The notes beneath the pieces were generated by a model. The model ran no database searches. It was not told the origin of the DNA and worked only from the letters and a program-made list of their open reading frames with translations. Source: Aedes albopictus (lineage: Eukaryota; Arthropoda; Insecta; Diptera; Culicidae). Taken from it: DNA of 64,000 bases. Below, one piece after another: positions 20,790 to 31,309 of this stretch. The stretch covers positions 359,913,238 through 359,977,237 of the forward strand of contig NC_085138.1 in the NCBI RefSeq assembly GCF_035046485.1, read 5' to 3'. Made by a program: the position numbers and the translations under genes. How positions within the stretch are numbered: position 1 is the stretch's first letter; the number at the start of each line of letters is the position of its first letter.

Positions 20790-21224
20790 ATGGATAGCAG
20801 AAGTGGAAAACACTGTGCCAAATGCGACCGACCGGACACAGTGGATAACCTCGTCGGATGTGACACTTGCGAGACATGGATGCACTTTGGCTGTGCGGGA
20901 GTAACGGATTCAATCGCAGATCCGAATCGAACCTGGAAGTGCAATCGATGTCGCCCGCAGGTGGAAGGCTCCGTTTGCCATTCGTCAGTTGGTCGTTCGT
21001 CAGCAAGTCGTCGTTCATCCCGTATAGAACTCAGTCTGAGAATGCTGGAGGAGCAAAAGGTAATCAGGATGAGGATTCTGGAAGAGGAGGCAGCTCAGGT
21101 GGCAGCGAGAAAGAAAATCGCCGAAGAGGAGGAGAATTTTCTAAAGCAGAAGTATGCTTTACTTCTCGCAGAAGCAGATGGTGCGGAGGATGCACACCAA
21201 ACGCTTTCAGCAATATTTTGCTGA
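20790..21224 (+). pseudogene. BEL/Pao gag N-terminal segment with PHD finger, interrupted
   Basis: I start at the ATG at 20790 (MDSRSGKHCAKCDRPDTV), just 26 bp past the 5' LTR, since the upstream in-frame ATG lies inside the LTR. Residues 8-60 form a PHD-type zinc finger: CxxC, then CDTCETWMHFGC, then WKCNRC. A Glu/Arg-rich, probably coiled-coil stretch follows (MLEEQKVIRMRILEEEAAQ). The frame runs into the MITE at 21205 and stops at 21222-21224 inside it. The 206-bp insert is the only thing that separates this frame from the downstream pol frame. PHD fingers in BEL gag proteins are known from mosquito elements; the role here (RNA or chromatin contact) is inferred. Confidence 0.8.
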
Positions 21225-21410
21225 ATTTTGCCGAGCTGAAGGGTCCAGCAAATTTTTTTGCTGAATTTTCAGCAAAGTTTGCTGAATTTCAGCAAAACGT
21301 TACTGGTGATCAGCAGAGTTTACTGAACAAATCAGCAAATTTTGCTGAATTTCAGCAAAATTTTTGCTGAAACTTTCAGCTCGGCAAAATTCAGCAAAAT
21401 TTTGCTGAAA
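21205..21410. mobile_element. 206-bp MITE made of TTCAGCAAA motifs, inside BEL gag
   Basis: The ends TTTCAGCAATATTTTGCTGA and its inverted partner (about 36 bp, through GCCGAGCTGAA) bound a segment built of repeated TTTGCTGAA/TTCAGCAAA words in both directions. No clear target duplication was found. Its length, 206 bp, is 2 mod 3, which matches the frame offset between the gag and pol frames on each side. Confidence 0.75.
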
Positions 21411-21424
21411 CCCTCAATCGATTT

Positions 21425-24400
21425 TTGGTGTGTGGAGTCAGTAGGAGATCGGGACTGAGCAGTCGAGCCAGTCGTGAGAAGGTACAGTCGTGGCTTAGTG
21501 GACAGGAAGTCGGCGCATCACAACAAGTGACAGTAGCGCAATCCAGCAACATTTCGCCATCGGCCGTAGTTCCGGAAGCAGCTCAGCAGTCGACGATTCC
21601 GGCATCTATCTCCGTAACAGCACCAGCCATGACCACACCCGGGCTCGCGACAGCAAATACTGGAAATATTCCGGTGATAATTGCCCCTACTCCAACGTCG
21701 ACTTCCACGCCGAATTCTACGGATGATTTCGGAAGGACCGGACCCACGGATGGAAGTGTTATTCCTGAACTGCTGGATACCGGTAAATTTGTTTCACGTA
21801 AGCAAATAGCAATTCGGGAGCCACCGGTAAGTACATCGTTGACCCAATACGATTCCCCGGTGGGAATAAGCTCCTTCATTTCAACGCGACCAACGTCTGC
21901 TCCACTGAAAAATAAAAGTGCTCCCCCGTCGATCAGTTACCCCCACCAGTCGTTTAACGTGCTACCTTTCGAGTCAGTCTCTACATCGTATAATGCTCCA
22001 ATCACCAGTAGAGGTACGTTGGGGTGTGGCAATAATACAGTTGCGACTTCAGTTGGGGTTGGGACAATTGTGGTGGGAAATTCTATGGCAAGCAACCCGT
22101 TTGATTCTGGTAACAGTTATGTACCAATGCCACCGTTGGGTCAGAATCAACCCGGGCCATCAGCATCCTCTTTCGCTGGAGTTCACCCGCATCCTTTGCA
22201 ATATCCTGTTTCGTCGATTCCCATAGTGAGTGCTGTGCTGACTTCCGCTTGCAGTTCAACGTGGATGAACAGTAACCCTATCAGCGTCGGTGCTGGTGGC
22301 GATGGTGTGTATGGGCCTACATCGGCAGTTCCAACGCAAGCTGCACCAATGTTCGTCAACAGCAGGCGAGTTCCGGCAGGTTTCAATCACCCCGTGCCAC
22401 CTCCAGTCAGCGTTGCACCAACTCAGGTCGAGATGCCAAATTCTGCGGATTACAGTACCCCTTCTATAGGCCAACCTCAACAACGAGCAGCAACAGTACG
22501 ACGGGGACCATCCAACGAACAACTGGCAGCGAGGCAAGTGATGCCCCGAGAACTGCCAAATTTCTCTGGCGACCCACAGGATTGGCCATTATTCTATAGC
22601 TCATTCTGCAACTCTACGGAGGCCTGCGGGTTTAGTGATTCGGAGAACTTAGCGCGTTTACAACGATGCTTGAAAGGTAACGCGCTAGAAGCAGTAAAGA
22701 GTCGGTTGCTGATGCCACAGTCGGTGCCATTCGTGATTGACATATTGCGAAGGTTATATGGGCGGCCAGAAGTATTGATCCACTCTCTTCTTCAGAAGTT
22801 ACGCGCAGTTCCTTCTCCAAAGTCCGATAATTTGCAATCACAGATCACATTTGGTCTAGCGGTTCAGAATGTTGTGGATCACATGTCAATCGCAAATTTA
22901 GCTGATCATTTGTGGAATCCCTCGTTACTCCACGAGTTAGTTGAGAAATTGCCCCCTCAGCTTAAAATGCAGTGGTCGTACCATAAAAGTAGATGCGCTT
23001 ATGTCAACCTGGCGGCATTTAGCGCATTCATGTCCGAGATAGTAGTGATGGCCTCGGATGTTACGCTTCCCATCGATAGCCTCGCAACTAGTTCCAAGCC
23101 GAGTAAGATTGGAAAGGAGAAACCGAAGCTGTACGTTCATACAGAGGACCAACAGGAAAGAAAGTCGTCGTCAGTCAACGTAGGCAAACAGCTGAAGGAA
23201 TCAGCGAATAGGACATGTCTGTATTGCGACAAACCAAGTCACGAGATAGCGGATTATATGCAGTTTAAGGCACTTGACATTGACGGTAGATGGAAAGCTG
23301 TGAAGCAGAAGAACTTGTGCCGAAGTTGTCTTGTGCCTCATCTTCGATGGCCCTGTCGTGCTAGGAAGGAATGCGGCGTAGATGGGTGCAAAACATTTCA
23401 CCATAAACTTCTGCACTCCTTTGCAAGTCGTCCGCTGGGAAACACCGAAGTGGCTGAAGCTTCACAATCCACCGTGGATCCAAAAACTGTGGTGCACAAC
23501 AATCTACACAATTCGATGACATACTCGCTGTTCCGGTATATACCGGTAACCATCCACGGAAACGGTCAGCAGGTCAAAACCTACGCTTTCTTGGATGACG
23601 GGTCTTCCTCTACGCTTCTTGAATCCGGCATCGCGAAGGCGCTGGGTATTCACGGTCCTACGGACGGCTTCTGTTTGAGTTGGACTGGAAATATATCGAG
23701 AGAGGAGAAGGAATCGCAACGAATCAGTATTGTCATCAGCGGTGAAGGCAAGAAGTTTAAACTCCACAACGTCCGAACAGTACAGGCTCTTCGGCTGCCG
23801 AGACAGACTATGTGCTACGATGAGTTGCAGCGTTCCTACCATCACCTAAAAGGTTTACCAGTTCGCAGTTATGCGGATGCTGCCCCTGGCATCATCATCG
23901 GAATCGAACATGTCCGACTGCTAACTTCGCTGCGTCTACGAGAGGGAAAAGACAACGAGCCAGTTGCTACGAAAACACGCCTCGGTTGGTGTATCTTCGG
24001 GAAGAGCTCGGGTAGTAGTACAGTTATAGAACAGCTGAATCTCCATCTGGACGGCGAACTTGGAAATAGAGAACTACATCAGTGGATGAAACAATTTTTC
24101 GCAGTTGAGGAATCCAGTGTTACAGTAAAACCAGAACCCAAAGAAGACACACGAGCGCGGGAAATCATGGAAGCAACAACTCGACGGGTGAACGGTGCTT
24201 TCGAAACGGGGCTATTATGGAGGTTCGATCACATCAGTTTCCCGGACAGTTACCCAATGGCAGTGAGACGGCTGAACGCTTTGGAAAAACGGTTGAGTAA
24301 GGATCCAATACTTGAAGAGAAGGTGAAAGAGCAGATTGCAGACTATGAGGCCAAGGGATATGCTCATCGAATTACACCTGAGGAGCTGCAGTCTACGGAA

Positions 24401-27400
24401 CCATCTAGAGTCTGGTATCTACCACTGGGCGTTGTACAGAATCCGAAAAAGCCGGCCAAGGTGAGACTGATATGGGATGCCAAAGCCAGAGCTGGAGGAG
24501 TATCGTTCAATGACATGCTGCTTAAAGGTCCAGACCTTCTAGTGGCTCTGATGTCAGTTCTACTACGCTTCAGACAGAGGAATATTGCCATTGTTGGCGA
24601 TATAAAGGAGATGTTTCATCAGATCCGCATCCGTGATGAGGACAGACAGTCACAACGTTTCCTGTTCAGACCACATCCAGAATCGCCACCGCAGATCTAT
24701 GTGATGGACGTTGCCACCTTCGGGGCTACATGTTCTCCCAGCTTGGCGCAGTTTGTGAAGAATGAAAATGCGAAACAGTTTGCCGAAACTTCTCCCAGGG
24801 CTGCTAAAGCAGTGACAGACAACCACTACGTGGACGATTTTCTGGACAGTGTGGATACGGAAGAAGAAGCTGTGACACTGATCAACGAAGTAAAATACAT
24901 CCACTCCCAGGCAGGATTTGAAATTCGCAATTTCTGCTCCAACTCAACTGAAGTTCTTGAGAGAATTGGCGAACGCGGTGCACCACAGGAAGTTTCAATG
25001 AATCTGGATAAGTCTTCAGAGTCCGAACGTGTACTGGGTCTAGTCTGGAAGCCTGCCGAGGACATTTTCACCTTCGATTTGAGCAGTATCAACGAAGAGA
25101 TCAGAACACTGGTTACTAGTTCGACGATGCCCACCAAACGTCAAGTTCTGCGTACTGTAATGTCCTTGTTTGATCCGCTGGGATTGATTTCCCACTTTGT
25201 CGTACACGGAAAAATTCTCATGCAGCAGATTTGGAGATCCGGTACGGATTGGGATGAAGCGATTCCAGAAGAACTACAGGAAAGGTGGATTAGTTGGTGC
25301 CAGTACATGCAGCGGCTGGAGGAAGTAGCAGTGCCGCGCTGTTTCTTCAGAGGTGTCGATCCTTCCACAATCGAAAATGTGGAAGCTCATTTGTTCGTTG
25401 ATGCGAGTGAAGTTGCTTGTGCAGCAGTCCTCTATCTTCGTATTGTCGATAACGGAGAACCCCGATGTGCGCTTGTTGCAGCCAAAACGAAGGTTGCTCC
25501 CTTAAAACCACTTTCTGTGCCTCGTCTTGAGCTCCAATCAGCGATGATAGGAACAAGGTTGCTAGACTCGGTGCTGACTTCGCTGGACATCCAGATCACT
25601 AAGCGCTATCTCTGGTCTGATTCATCTACTGTACTGTGTTGGTTACGATCCGATAGTCGACGTTATCATCAGTTTGTGGCATTTCGTGTGGGAGAGATTC
25701 TCACGACAACCAGCGTTGATGAGTGGCATTACGTGCCTTCCAGACTGAACGCGGCGGATGCGGCTACTAAGTGGAAGGACGGGCCAAGTTTTGACCCAGA
25801 GAATCAATGGTATAAAGCACCAGAGTTCCTATTCAGACCACCAGAGCAGTGGCCAGTAGAGCCTTCTCGTAAAGTGGAGACAGACATCGAGCTACGCGCA
25901 ACTTTCCTGTTTCACAGCACTATCCTGCAACCGCTCATCGACGTCTCAAGATTCTCTAATTGGAACCGACTACTGAGGACTACAGCTACCGTTCTGCAGG
26001 CAGTACGGCGATTCAAAGGGGAAAAGGCGTCCAAACCAAACCGTTTGACACAGAAGGATTTGTATGATGCCGAAAATCTCCTGTGGCGACAGGTACAAAC
26101 TGAAACGTATCCAGACGAGTATGCTGTTTTACAACGCAACTTATCGGAACTCGATTGCCCAGTATCAATTCCAAAGTCCAGCCCTCTGTATCGACTGTCC
26201 CCCTTTATCGACGAAACCGGTGTCATCAGAATGAACAGTAGACTCAGCGCAGCCCCAGCGATTTCTGCGGATGCGAAGTACCCGATTCCACTACAGAAGA
26301 AGCATCATGTAACGTACCTTGTTGTTGACGATTATCATCGACGATTTCTACATGGAAATGGAGAGACAGTTTGCAACGAGATACGTCAGCGGTTTTGGAT
26401 ACCAGGTTTGCGAAACTTAGTCCGTCAGGTGTCGAGGCAGTGTATGCTGTGTCGCGTCAAGAAAGCTGTCCCACAACCCCCTACTATGGCACCACTACCA
26501 GAGGCACGGGTTACTGGATGTGTTCGTCCATTTACGCACACCGGAGTGGACTATTTCGGGCCGATTCAGGTCAAACGCGGACGCAGTTTGGAGAAAAGAT
26601 GGGTGGCACTGTTCACGTGTCTAGCGATTCGTGCCGTTCATGTGGAGTTGGTGCACAGTCTGTCTACCCAATCGTGCATAATGGCAATAAGGCGTTTCGT
26701 ATCTCGGCGCGGTTCTCCAGATGTTTTCTACAGCGACAACGGAACAAACTTTGTGGGAGCCAGCAACCTCTTGTCGAAGCAGATCCAGGATATCCACGAA
26801 GACTGTGCGACGACTTTCACCAATTCAGCAACCAGATGGGATTTCAACCCGCCCTCGGCTCCGCATATGGGCGGATCGTGGGAGCGCATGGTGCGCTCAG
26901 TAAAGACAGCAATGACAGCGATAATAGAACACCCACATTCTCCAAGCGACGAGGTACTACAGACAGTCATCACAGAAGCAGAGTCGGTTGTCAACTCCAG
27001 GCCCCTGACCTATATTCCACTGGAGTCTTCAGAACAGGAGGCCTTAACGCCGAACCACTTTCTTCTTTACGGAACCAAGGGTGTCAATCAACCAGCCAGT
27101 TCTTTGAATACCGTTGGAAGCAGTTTACGTGACAGTTGGCGTTTGGCGCAGTTCTTGGCGGATCAGTTTTGGCGTCGATGGATTCGTGAATACTTGCCAA
27201 CCATCGCGAGACGTACTAAGTGGTTCGAGTCAGTCAAGCCGTTAGAACCAGGGGATCTTGTACTTGTCATCGATGAGGGTAAGCGGAACGGTTGGTTACG
27301 AGGTCGGATTGTGGATGTGACTACGGCAGCAGATGGACAAGTTCGGCGTGCAGTTGTGCAAACAAAGAACGGTTTAGTAAGTCGGCCCGCAGTCAAGCTG

Positions 27401-27496
27401 GCGCCTCTGGACCTTCGGACATCTGGGCGGTCCGGAACTACACGGGCGGGGGTATGTTGCGAAACCACTGGGCATATTCGCCCGGCAGCTGAGTGA
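21425..27496 (+). CDS. BEL/Pao gag-pol polyprotein (capsid region, peptidase, RT, RNase H, integrase)
   Basis: An uninterrupted 2,023-codon frame. After a ~370-residue Ser/Thr/Pro-rich stretch comes a DUF1759-type capsid region (from LPNFSGDPQDWP, ~377-545) and a Cys/His knuckle (CLYCDKPSHE, ~598). The aspartic peptidase of DUF1758 type has FLDDGSSST (~723-731). The reverse transcriptase has VRLIWDA, IKEMFHQIRI and catalytic YVDD (1135-1138). RNase H carries HLFVDASE (~1320) and LWSDSSTVLCWL. The integrase has an HHCC zinc domain (~1627-1685) and DDE residues in GVDYFG, YSDNGTNF and GGSWERMV. A DUF5641-type tail (WLRGRIVDV) ends inside the 3' LTR. All catalytic motifs look intact. The true N terminus lies upstream and is cut off by the MITE at 21205-21410, so the first ATG here is not the natural start. 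Confidence 0.93.
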   Translation: MVCGVSRRSGLSSRASREKVQSWLSGQEVGASQQVTVAQSSNISPSAVVPEAAQQSTIPASISVTAPAMTTPGLATANTGNIPVIIAPTPTSTSTPNSTDDFGRTGPTDGSVIPELLDTGKFVSRKQIAIREPPVSTSLTQYDSPVGISSFISTRPTSAPLKNKSAPPSISYPHQSFNVLPFESVSTSYNAPITSRGTLGCGNNTVATSVGVGTIVVGNSMASNPFDSGNSYVPMPPLGQNQPGPSASSFAGVHPHPLQYPVSSIPIVSAVLTSACSSTWMNSNPISVGAGGDGVYGPTSAVPTQAAPMFVNSRRVPAGFNHPVPPPVSVAPTQVEMPNSADYSTPSIGQPQQRAATVRRGPSNEQLAARQVMPRELPNFSGDPQDWPLFYSSFCNSTEACGFSDSENLARLQRCLKGNALEAVKSRLLMPQSVPFVIDILRRLYGRPEVLIHSLLQKLRAVPSPKSDNLQSQITFGLAVQNVVDHMSIANLADHLWNPSLLHELVEKLPPQLKMQWSYHKSRCAYVNLAAFSAFMSEIVVMASDVTLPIDSLATSSKPSKIGKEKPKLYVHTEDQQERKSSSVNVGKQLKESANRTCLYCDKPSHEIADYMQFKALDIDGRWKAVKQKNLCRSCLVPHLRWPCRARKECGVDGCKTFHHKLLHSFASRPLGNTEVAEASQSTVDPKTVVHNNLHNSMTYSLFRYIPVTIHGNGQQVKTYAFLDDGSSSTLLESGIAKALGIHGPTDGFCLSWTGNISREEKESQRISIVISGEGKKFKLHNVRTVQALRLPRQTMCYDELQRSYHHLKGLPVRSYADAAPGIIIGIEHVRLLTSLRLREGKDNEPVATKTRLGWCIFGKSSGSSTVIEQLNLHLDGELGNRELHQWMKQFFAVEESSVTVKPEPKEDTRAREIMEATTRRVNGAFETGLLWRFDHISFPDSYPMAVRRLNALEKRLSKDPILEEKVKEQIADYEAKGYAHRITPEELQSTEPSRVWYLPLGVVQNPKKPAKVRLIWDAKARAGGVSFNDMLLKGPDLLVALMSVLLRFRQRNIAIVGDIKEMFHQIRIRDEDRQSQRFLFRPHPESPPQIYVMDVATFGATCSPSLAQFVKNENAKQFAETSPRAAKAVTDNHYVDDFLDSVDTEEEAVTLINEVKYIHSQAGFEIRNFCSNSTEVLERIGERGAPQEVSMNLDKSSESERVLGLVWKPAEDIFTFDLSSINEEIRTLVTSSTMPTKRQVLRTVMSLFDPLGLISHFVVHGKILMQQIWRSGTDWDEAIPEELQERWISWCQYMQRLEEVAVPRCFFRGVDPSTIENVEAHLFVDASEVACAAVLYLRIVDNGEPRCALVAAKTKVAPLKPLSVPRLELQSAMIGTRLLDSVLTSLDIQITKRYLWSDSSTVLCWLRSDSRRYHQFVAFRVGEILTTTSVDEWHYVPSRLNAADAATKWKDGPSFDPENQWYKAPEFLFRPPEQWPVEPSRKVETDIELRATFLFHSTILQPLIDVSRFSNWNRLLRTTATVLQAVRRFKGEKASKPNRLTQKDLYDAENLLWRQVQTETYPDEYAVLQRNLSELDCPVSIPKSSPLYRLSPFIDETGVIRMNSRLSAAPAISADAKYPIPLQKKHHVTYLVVDDYHRRFLHGNGETVCNEIRQRFWIPGLRNLVRQVSRQCMLCRVKKAVPQPPTMAPLPEARVTGCVRPFTHTGVDYFGPIQVKRGRSLEKRWVALFTCLAIRAVHVELVHSLSTQSCIMAIRRFVSRRGSPDVFYSDNGTNFVGASNLLSKQIQDIHEDCATTFTNSATRWDFNPPSAPHMGGSWERMVRSVKTAMTAIIEHPHSPSDEVLQTVITEAESVVNSRPLTYIPLESSEQEALTPNHFLLYGTKGVNQPASSLNTVGSSLRDSWRLAQFLADQFWRRWIREYLPTIARRTKWFESVKPLEPGDLVLVIDEGKRNGWLRGRIVDVTTAADGQVRRAVVQTKNGLVSRPAVKLAPLDLRTSGRSGTTRAGVCCETTGHIRPAAE
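27444..27454 (+). promoter_or_regulatory. Polypurine tract of the BEL element
   Basis: GGGCGGGGGTA immediately upstream of the 3' LTR, inside the pol frame; the same arrangement is seen before the LTR at 752. Confidence 0.75.
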
Positions 27497-28121
27497 GTTC
27501 AGTACCACCACAGATGACAGCCGTATCAGCATAGACGTCAGGCCAGCAGACAGCGTGGTGAAGTGTCATATGGAGCATAAACCGAGAAAAATCGACAAGA
27601 ACTATAGACCTGCTTTGCATGTGAAGTTAACACTAAGTGAATTTCGTTAATTTATGGATGTAACTACTGAGTGAATTTATTATAATAACTATTCGTAAAC
27701 AGCCGTGAGAGTCAGAAACCAAACTGAATTGTAAAACCTAGGTGAATTTCTAAAACATGCATTTTTCTTACGTGCTATTTAAAACTTACTCCTAAACCTA
27801 TTCTAGCTAAAACTATTAGTACGGTTATAAGTAGTACGGCAGTTAGTTTACTCTTAATCAGTAGTCCACGCAAATACCAGTTACATGCAAGTAAGTGTAG
27901 TCTGACAAAAAAGAGAGCTAAATTGAAATGAATTTAATAAATCTAGGACAGTACGTGCAAACACAAAAGAAATCAGTTCGGACAAGACACAACAAAGAAG
28001 AAAACGAAAATGTAAGGTAATAATACATATCATTGGACGCAACTGATTAAATTTAATATATTTCAGCTTTGAAGCTGCGTGTTAGCTGCTATCAAAATCG
28101 TTTCCCTTCCCTGTCCGAACA
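27455..28121 (+). repeat. 3' LTR of the full-length BEL/Pao element
   Basis: 667 bp, same length and, as read, the same sequence as the 5' LTR; followed by GAAAA (28122-28126). The pol frame ends 42 bp into it. Confidence 0.95.
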
Positions 28122-28585
28122 GAAAACGAATTCCTACACTAAAATGATGTATGGACGAATTGTTCGTAACACATAGGAGCAATAGGTAATTAAATTAGTC
28201 ACTTAAAACAATGTAAATTTACATGACTTTTATATGGAAAACCGTAAAAATATTGTATTTTTTCGCGATTTTTTAACGAAAATTGTTGAATAACTTTGAA
28301 ATAAGCAATTTAAACACCGTAGTGTCTTCGGCAAAAATGTAGAGTATTGTTCCAACTATATTTTAACGGTGTTTTCTGTACTTTTTCGGTGTAATTTTCT
28401 GGATATTGGAGTACATTTTCGTGAAAATGCTCGAAAAACCACAAAATCGATTTGATACACCTCTAAACCTTTATCAATTTGCCTCAATTTTGGACTGAAG
28501 ACTTGTTTTTGCATGTGGATTGATAATTTGATGTGACACGGGTAGGTCAAAAAAAGTGAACAGGTCTAATATCTATACTCCTACT

Positions 28586-29206
28586 CACAAATCCTATTTT
28601 TATCCTGGGAGTCCACTATAGAATACTAACTGCGCCACATCATCATGATGCCGTCAACGAAACCTCTAAACCTCAACCTGCTGAGGTGTGTAATGATGAA
28701 ACAAACTCATCGTGAGCGTCAAAAGAAATTAGCATTTTTATTGAGTAGGTACTCCCTCGCTTGACAACCAACTAACTACGGCGGCGTTTCTCTAGTTATC
28801 AAACTCCAAAAGAAAGTTGGTAAAGTTTAAGCATATTTTATATTTGCAGCTCACACCTGTTGGTGTGTTGCTGCTATAGTCCGATACTTATCAAACGCCA
28901 TCGGTCGGTTGCGATGGTCACAATAATGTCTGATGCAAATATAGATCAAAGGCGGTGATTTGCTTCGATTCGTTGACAATCGTATGGGCTTTAGAGTGAT
29001 CCAAAATTTAAATTCGATGCTAATAATTGACACGTATCCATGCCATGAAGCTCACAATTGTATAAAAATGATTCATGTTTTCGTATTGTTTTACGCACAT
29101 CTTTATTGCTACGGATGCCACGCCAATCGTCAATGTAACGTAAATACCATTAAACTAAAAAAAAAATGTGGACCTTTTTTGTTTTTCCAAAACCAATTCC
29201 TTTTTC
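28586..29206. other. Unassigned DNA
   Basis: No gene, RNA or repeat structure recognised beyond a poly-A run near 29160. Confidence 0.4.
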
Positions 29207-29208
29207 AG

Positions 29209-29610
29209 TTAAAACCAGTGCTGAAAATGTCATTGCGACATATCAAGATTCAATCTTCTACAGCTGATTTCAGAACATGAACCTGAAAATATGGTATATG
29301 AAAAAGTTGTACGGCTAGACCAGATCTACAAGAAAGTCACGGAAAACCGTTCTATCTTCAATATTTAGTATAAATATCATCGACAAATTGCCAATTGATA
29401 TTCAGCATGACTATCAATTGACATTTTTCAAAGATAGTCGATGACAGCGACCTTAAATTTTCAAGTGAGAGCAGGTTTTCCGAGACTCTTTCTTGTTGGG
29501 TTAGCCCCACAAGTTTTTCATATACCATATTTTCAGGTTTAGCTTCTAAAATGAGCTGTAAGTGATTGAATCTAGATATGTCAAAATGACATTTTCAGCA
29601 CTGGTTAAAA
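29209..29610. mobile_element. 402-bp foldback MITE
   Basis: Left GTTAAAACCAGTGCTGAAAA mirrors right TTTTCAGCACTGGTTAAAAC, and the similarity continues inward for about 190 bp per arm (for example TATGGTATATGAAAAA and its complement). The centre lies near 29400. No protein coding. Confidence 0.75.
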
Positions 29611-30324
29611 CATGAAATTTGCGTGTTAACTGGCATAAATGTTACTCTGAAATTGATTGAATCTTTTAGTTGTCAGATTTTATGGAAGGTATATCGTAAT
29701 AATCATGTTTTTGCGTCAACCTAACGAACAAGGTAACGTAATATTACTTATAGGATGAAAATTTAACATTGGAAAATGACTTCTTATGCACATTTGATAT
29801 CACAAATAAAATGATTCGAATGATCCGAATATAGACACTAGGATCAAAGCAAATCACAAGACAATACATCCAGCTTGTTGTCAGAAACCCCAGACACAAA
29901 CGACGAAGAATTATCGCACACCATTTGGGGTTTCGGTGTGGAGACATCAGGTCGCCGGTTAACAACTTTCAACTCACCCACCACCCGTTCAAAGTTGATA
30001 ATTAAATTGTGTGTTTTGTTTATGTCGGAATAATTGGATTGTGCTGGTGAATGAAACATCCACCGAAATCGTTATCCCCATATAACTATTATTTCTCGAC
30101 GATATATCCACTCTCGGCTGCCGTGGATATGTGGAAATCATAAAACCCACTCCGCGCCAGCATGCGATAATCATCGAAGAATCCCGTCCAATGTGCTTCC
30201 CTTCGCACGCACTTCCAAGCATTGAGTGACGACATCTAGCCAAAGGGAAATCGACGCGACGCTTTTCACTGCGAAGCGGCGCTTTTCCCGAAGTAGCACC
30301 AGTCGGAAGGGATTCAAAATTTTA

Positions 30325-30362
30325 CATATAAATGATAAGGTATCCCTCCGAAGTGGATACAG
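30325..30362 (+). promoter_or_regulatory. Candidate trissin core promoter
   Basis: CATATAAATG near 30325 is followed about 32 bp later by TACAGTC, an initiator-like site. A possible 5'-UTR splice acceptor CCCGCAG ends at 30587. Position inferred only from spacing and from the coding exon at 30633. Confidence 0.35.
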
Positions 30363-30632
30363 TCTTTCGATAACAGCCAAACCGCGTGCAACAGGTTGCA
30401 ACAGTTGGTGGTCTTGAACGTTGACGTTGGAAAAGGACATTTCGCGGACTATCGGAACAAAACGTGGAACAATGAGTGAAGAGACTTGAAATGTGTTCAT
30501 GTTTGAATTTTCACAATTGCTGACTTATACAAATGTTAGTGTTGCTGTCCTGTTGTTCTAAACTTGTGCTGCCTCAATTTCCCGCAGAAGTGAATACGCC
30601 AAATCAGATCAATGAAAATTAAAGTGAAAACG

Positions 30633-30672
30633 ATGAACCGATCAGCTGCGTGTGTCTCCATCATACTGCTTT
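30633..30672 (+). CDS. trissin: Trissin neuropeptide precursor, coding exon 1 (signal peptide)
   Basis: Encodes MNRSAACVSIILL plus the first base of a Tyr codon, then a consensus GTAAGT donor at 30673. An in-frame upstream ATG at 30612 could add seven residues; I prefer 30633 because it starts directly before the hydrophobic core. Joined to 45432-45967 the reading continues as YCVLWVACSFPMA, completing a normal signal peptide across the splice. The exon is identified only because the distant exon 2 is unmistakable and the phases match (1 + 2 bases). Confidence 0.75.
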
Positions 30673-31309
30673 GTAAGTGACATACTAAGTGAACTTTACA
30701 ATATGTGTATACCATTTTCTTTGGAATGATTTGTCACTCGATCGTGTGAAATATTTTGGATCAACATCTTTTCTACATCATGTACGTGACACAGTGTTTG
30801 ATGTCACGATTTAGCTCGGAAATGGGCCAACAGATTCAGAGAATTTGTTTTTTCAGTTGCATTCACGCAGTGTCCCGACGTGTTCGCCGGAAAATCGACC
30901 AGTAGAGTAATAAAAACGGGAAAATCTGGAACAAACATTTTATGTGGGATTTCTGTATAGAATTGGGTGTCAAAAACGCAATGGACAGGTAGTACTGCGT
31001 TTGCCGGGACAAGTAGTTCAAAATAAATGAAAATCTAGTGGCAGTAATCCTTCAAGAAAAGTGAGAAAACATAGCAAACAGCCCAGATGGAAAGTATAAG
31101 GTCACCTTCGGAAACACGTTTCAGTTTTAGGATCTATAATCATTACTTATTTGAATCCGATCTCATTCCAAAGATAAAAGGTACAGGGGATGGCCAAAAT
31201 GTTTGGGATAGGCAACTTTTTTTCTCCCACAAAAAAATTCAACATGCTGTAACTTTTCATAGAGTGCCTCAAAAAATCTCAAATTTTGACTGTTTGCTAA
31301 CCTATTATA

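Larger units (their letters stand above)
20098..28121 (+). mobile_element. Full-length BEL/Pao LTR retrotransposon
   Basis: 8,024 bp with two 667-bp LTRs that look identical and a perfect 5-bp target duplication GAAAA (20093-20097, 28122-28126). Internal order: PHD-finger gag segment, MITE insertion, DUF1759-type capsid region, zinc knuckle, DUF1758-type peptidase, RT, RNase H, integrase and a DUF5641-type tail, then a purine tract (27444-27454). It inserted into the right arm of a foldback element. Equal LTRs argue for recent arrival, although gag is now interrupted. Confidence 0.95.
18767..28585. mobile_element. Foldback element with ~550-bp inverted arms and tRNA-like inner modules, split by a BEL insertion
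   Basis: The left arm (18767 to about 19335) matches, inverted, a right arm made of 19990-20097 plus 28122-28585. Shared landmarks are ATTAGACCTGTTCACTTT, AAACCTTTATCAAATTG-type blocks, and GAATTC next to CAATGACTAATTATC. Removing the BEL element at 20098-28121 joins the right arm cleanly at GAAAA. The 650-bp centre holds two tRNA-like modules facing each other. Original size about 1.8 kb. Superfamily not assigned because the outer target duplication is unclear. Confidence 0.75.

Noticed and set aside
28960..29280. 106-codon forward frame with hydrophobic stretch
   Set aside because: Runs into the foldback MITE at 29209 and contains low-complexity Lys and Phe runs.
30171..30500. 109-codon reverse-strand frame upstream of trissin
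   Set aside because: No domain, no start context and it overlaps the probable trissin promoter and 5' UTR; treated as a shadow.
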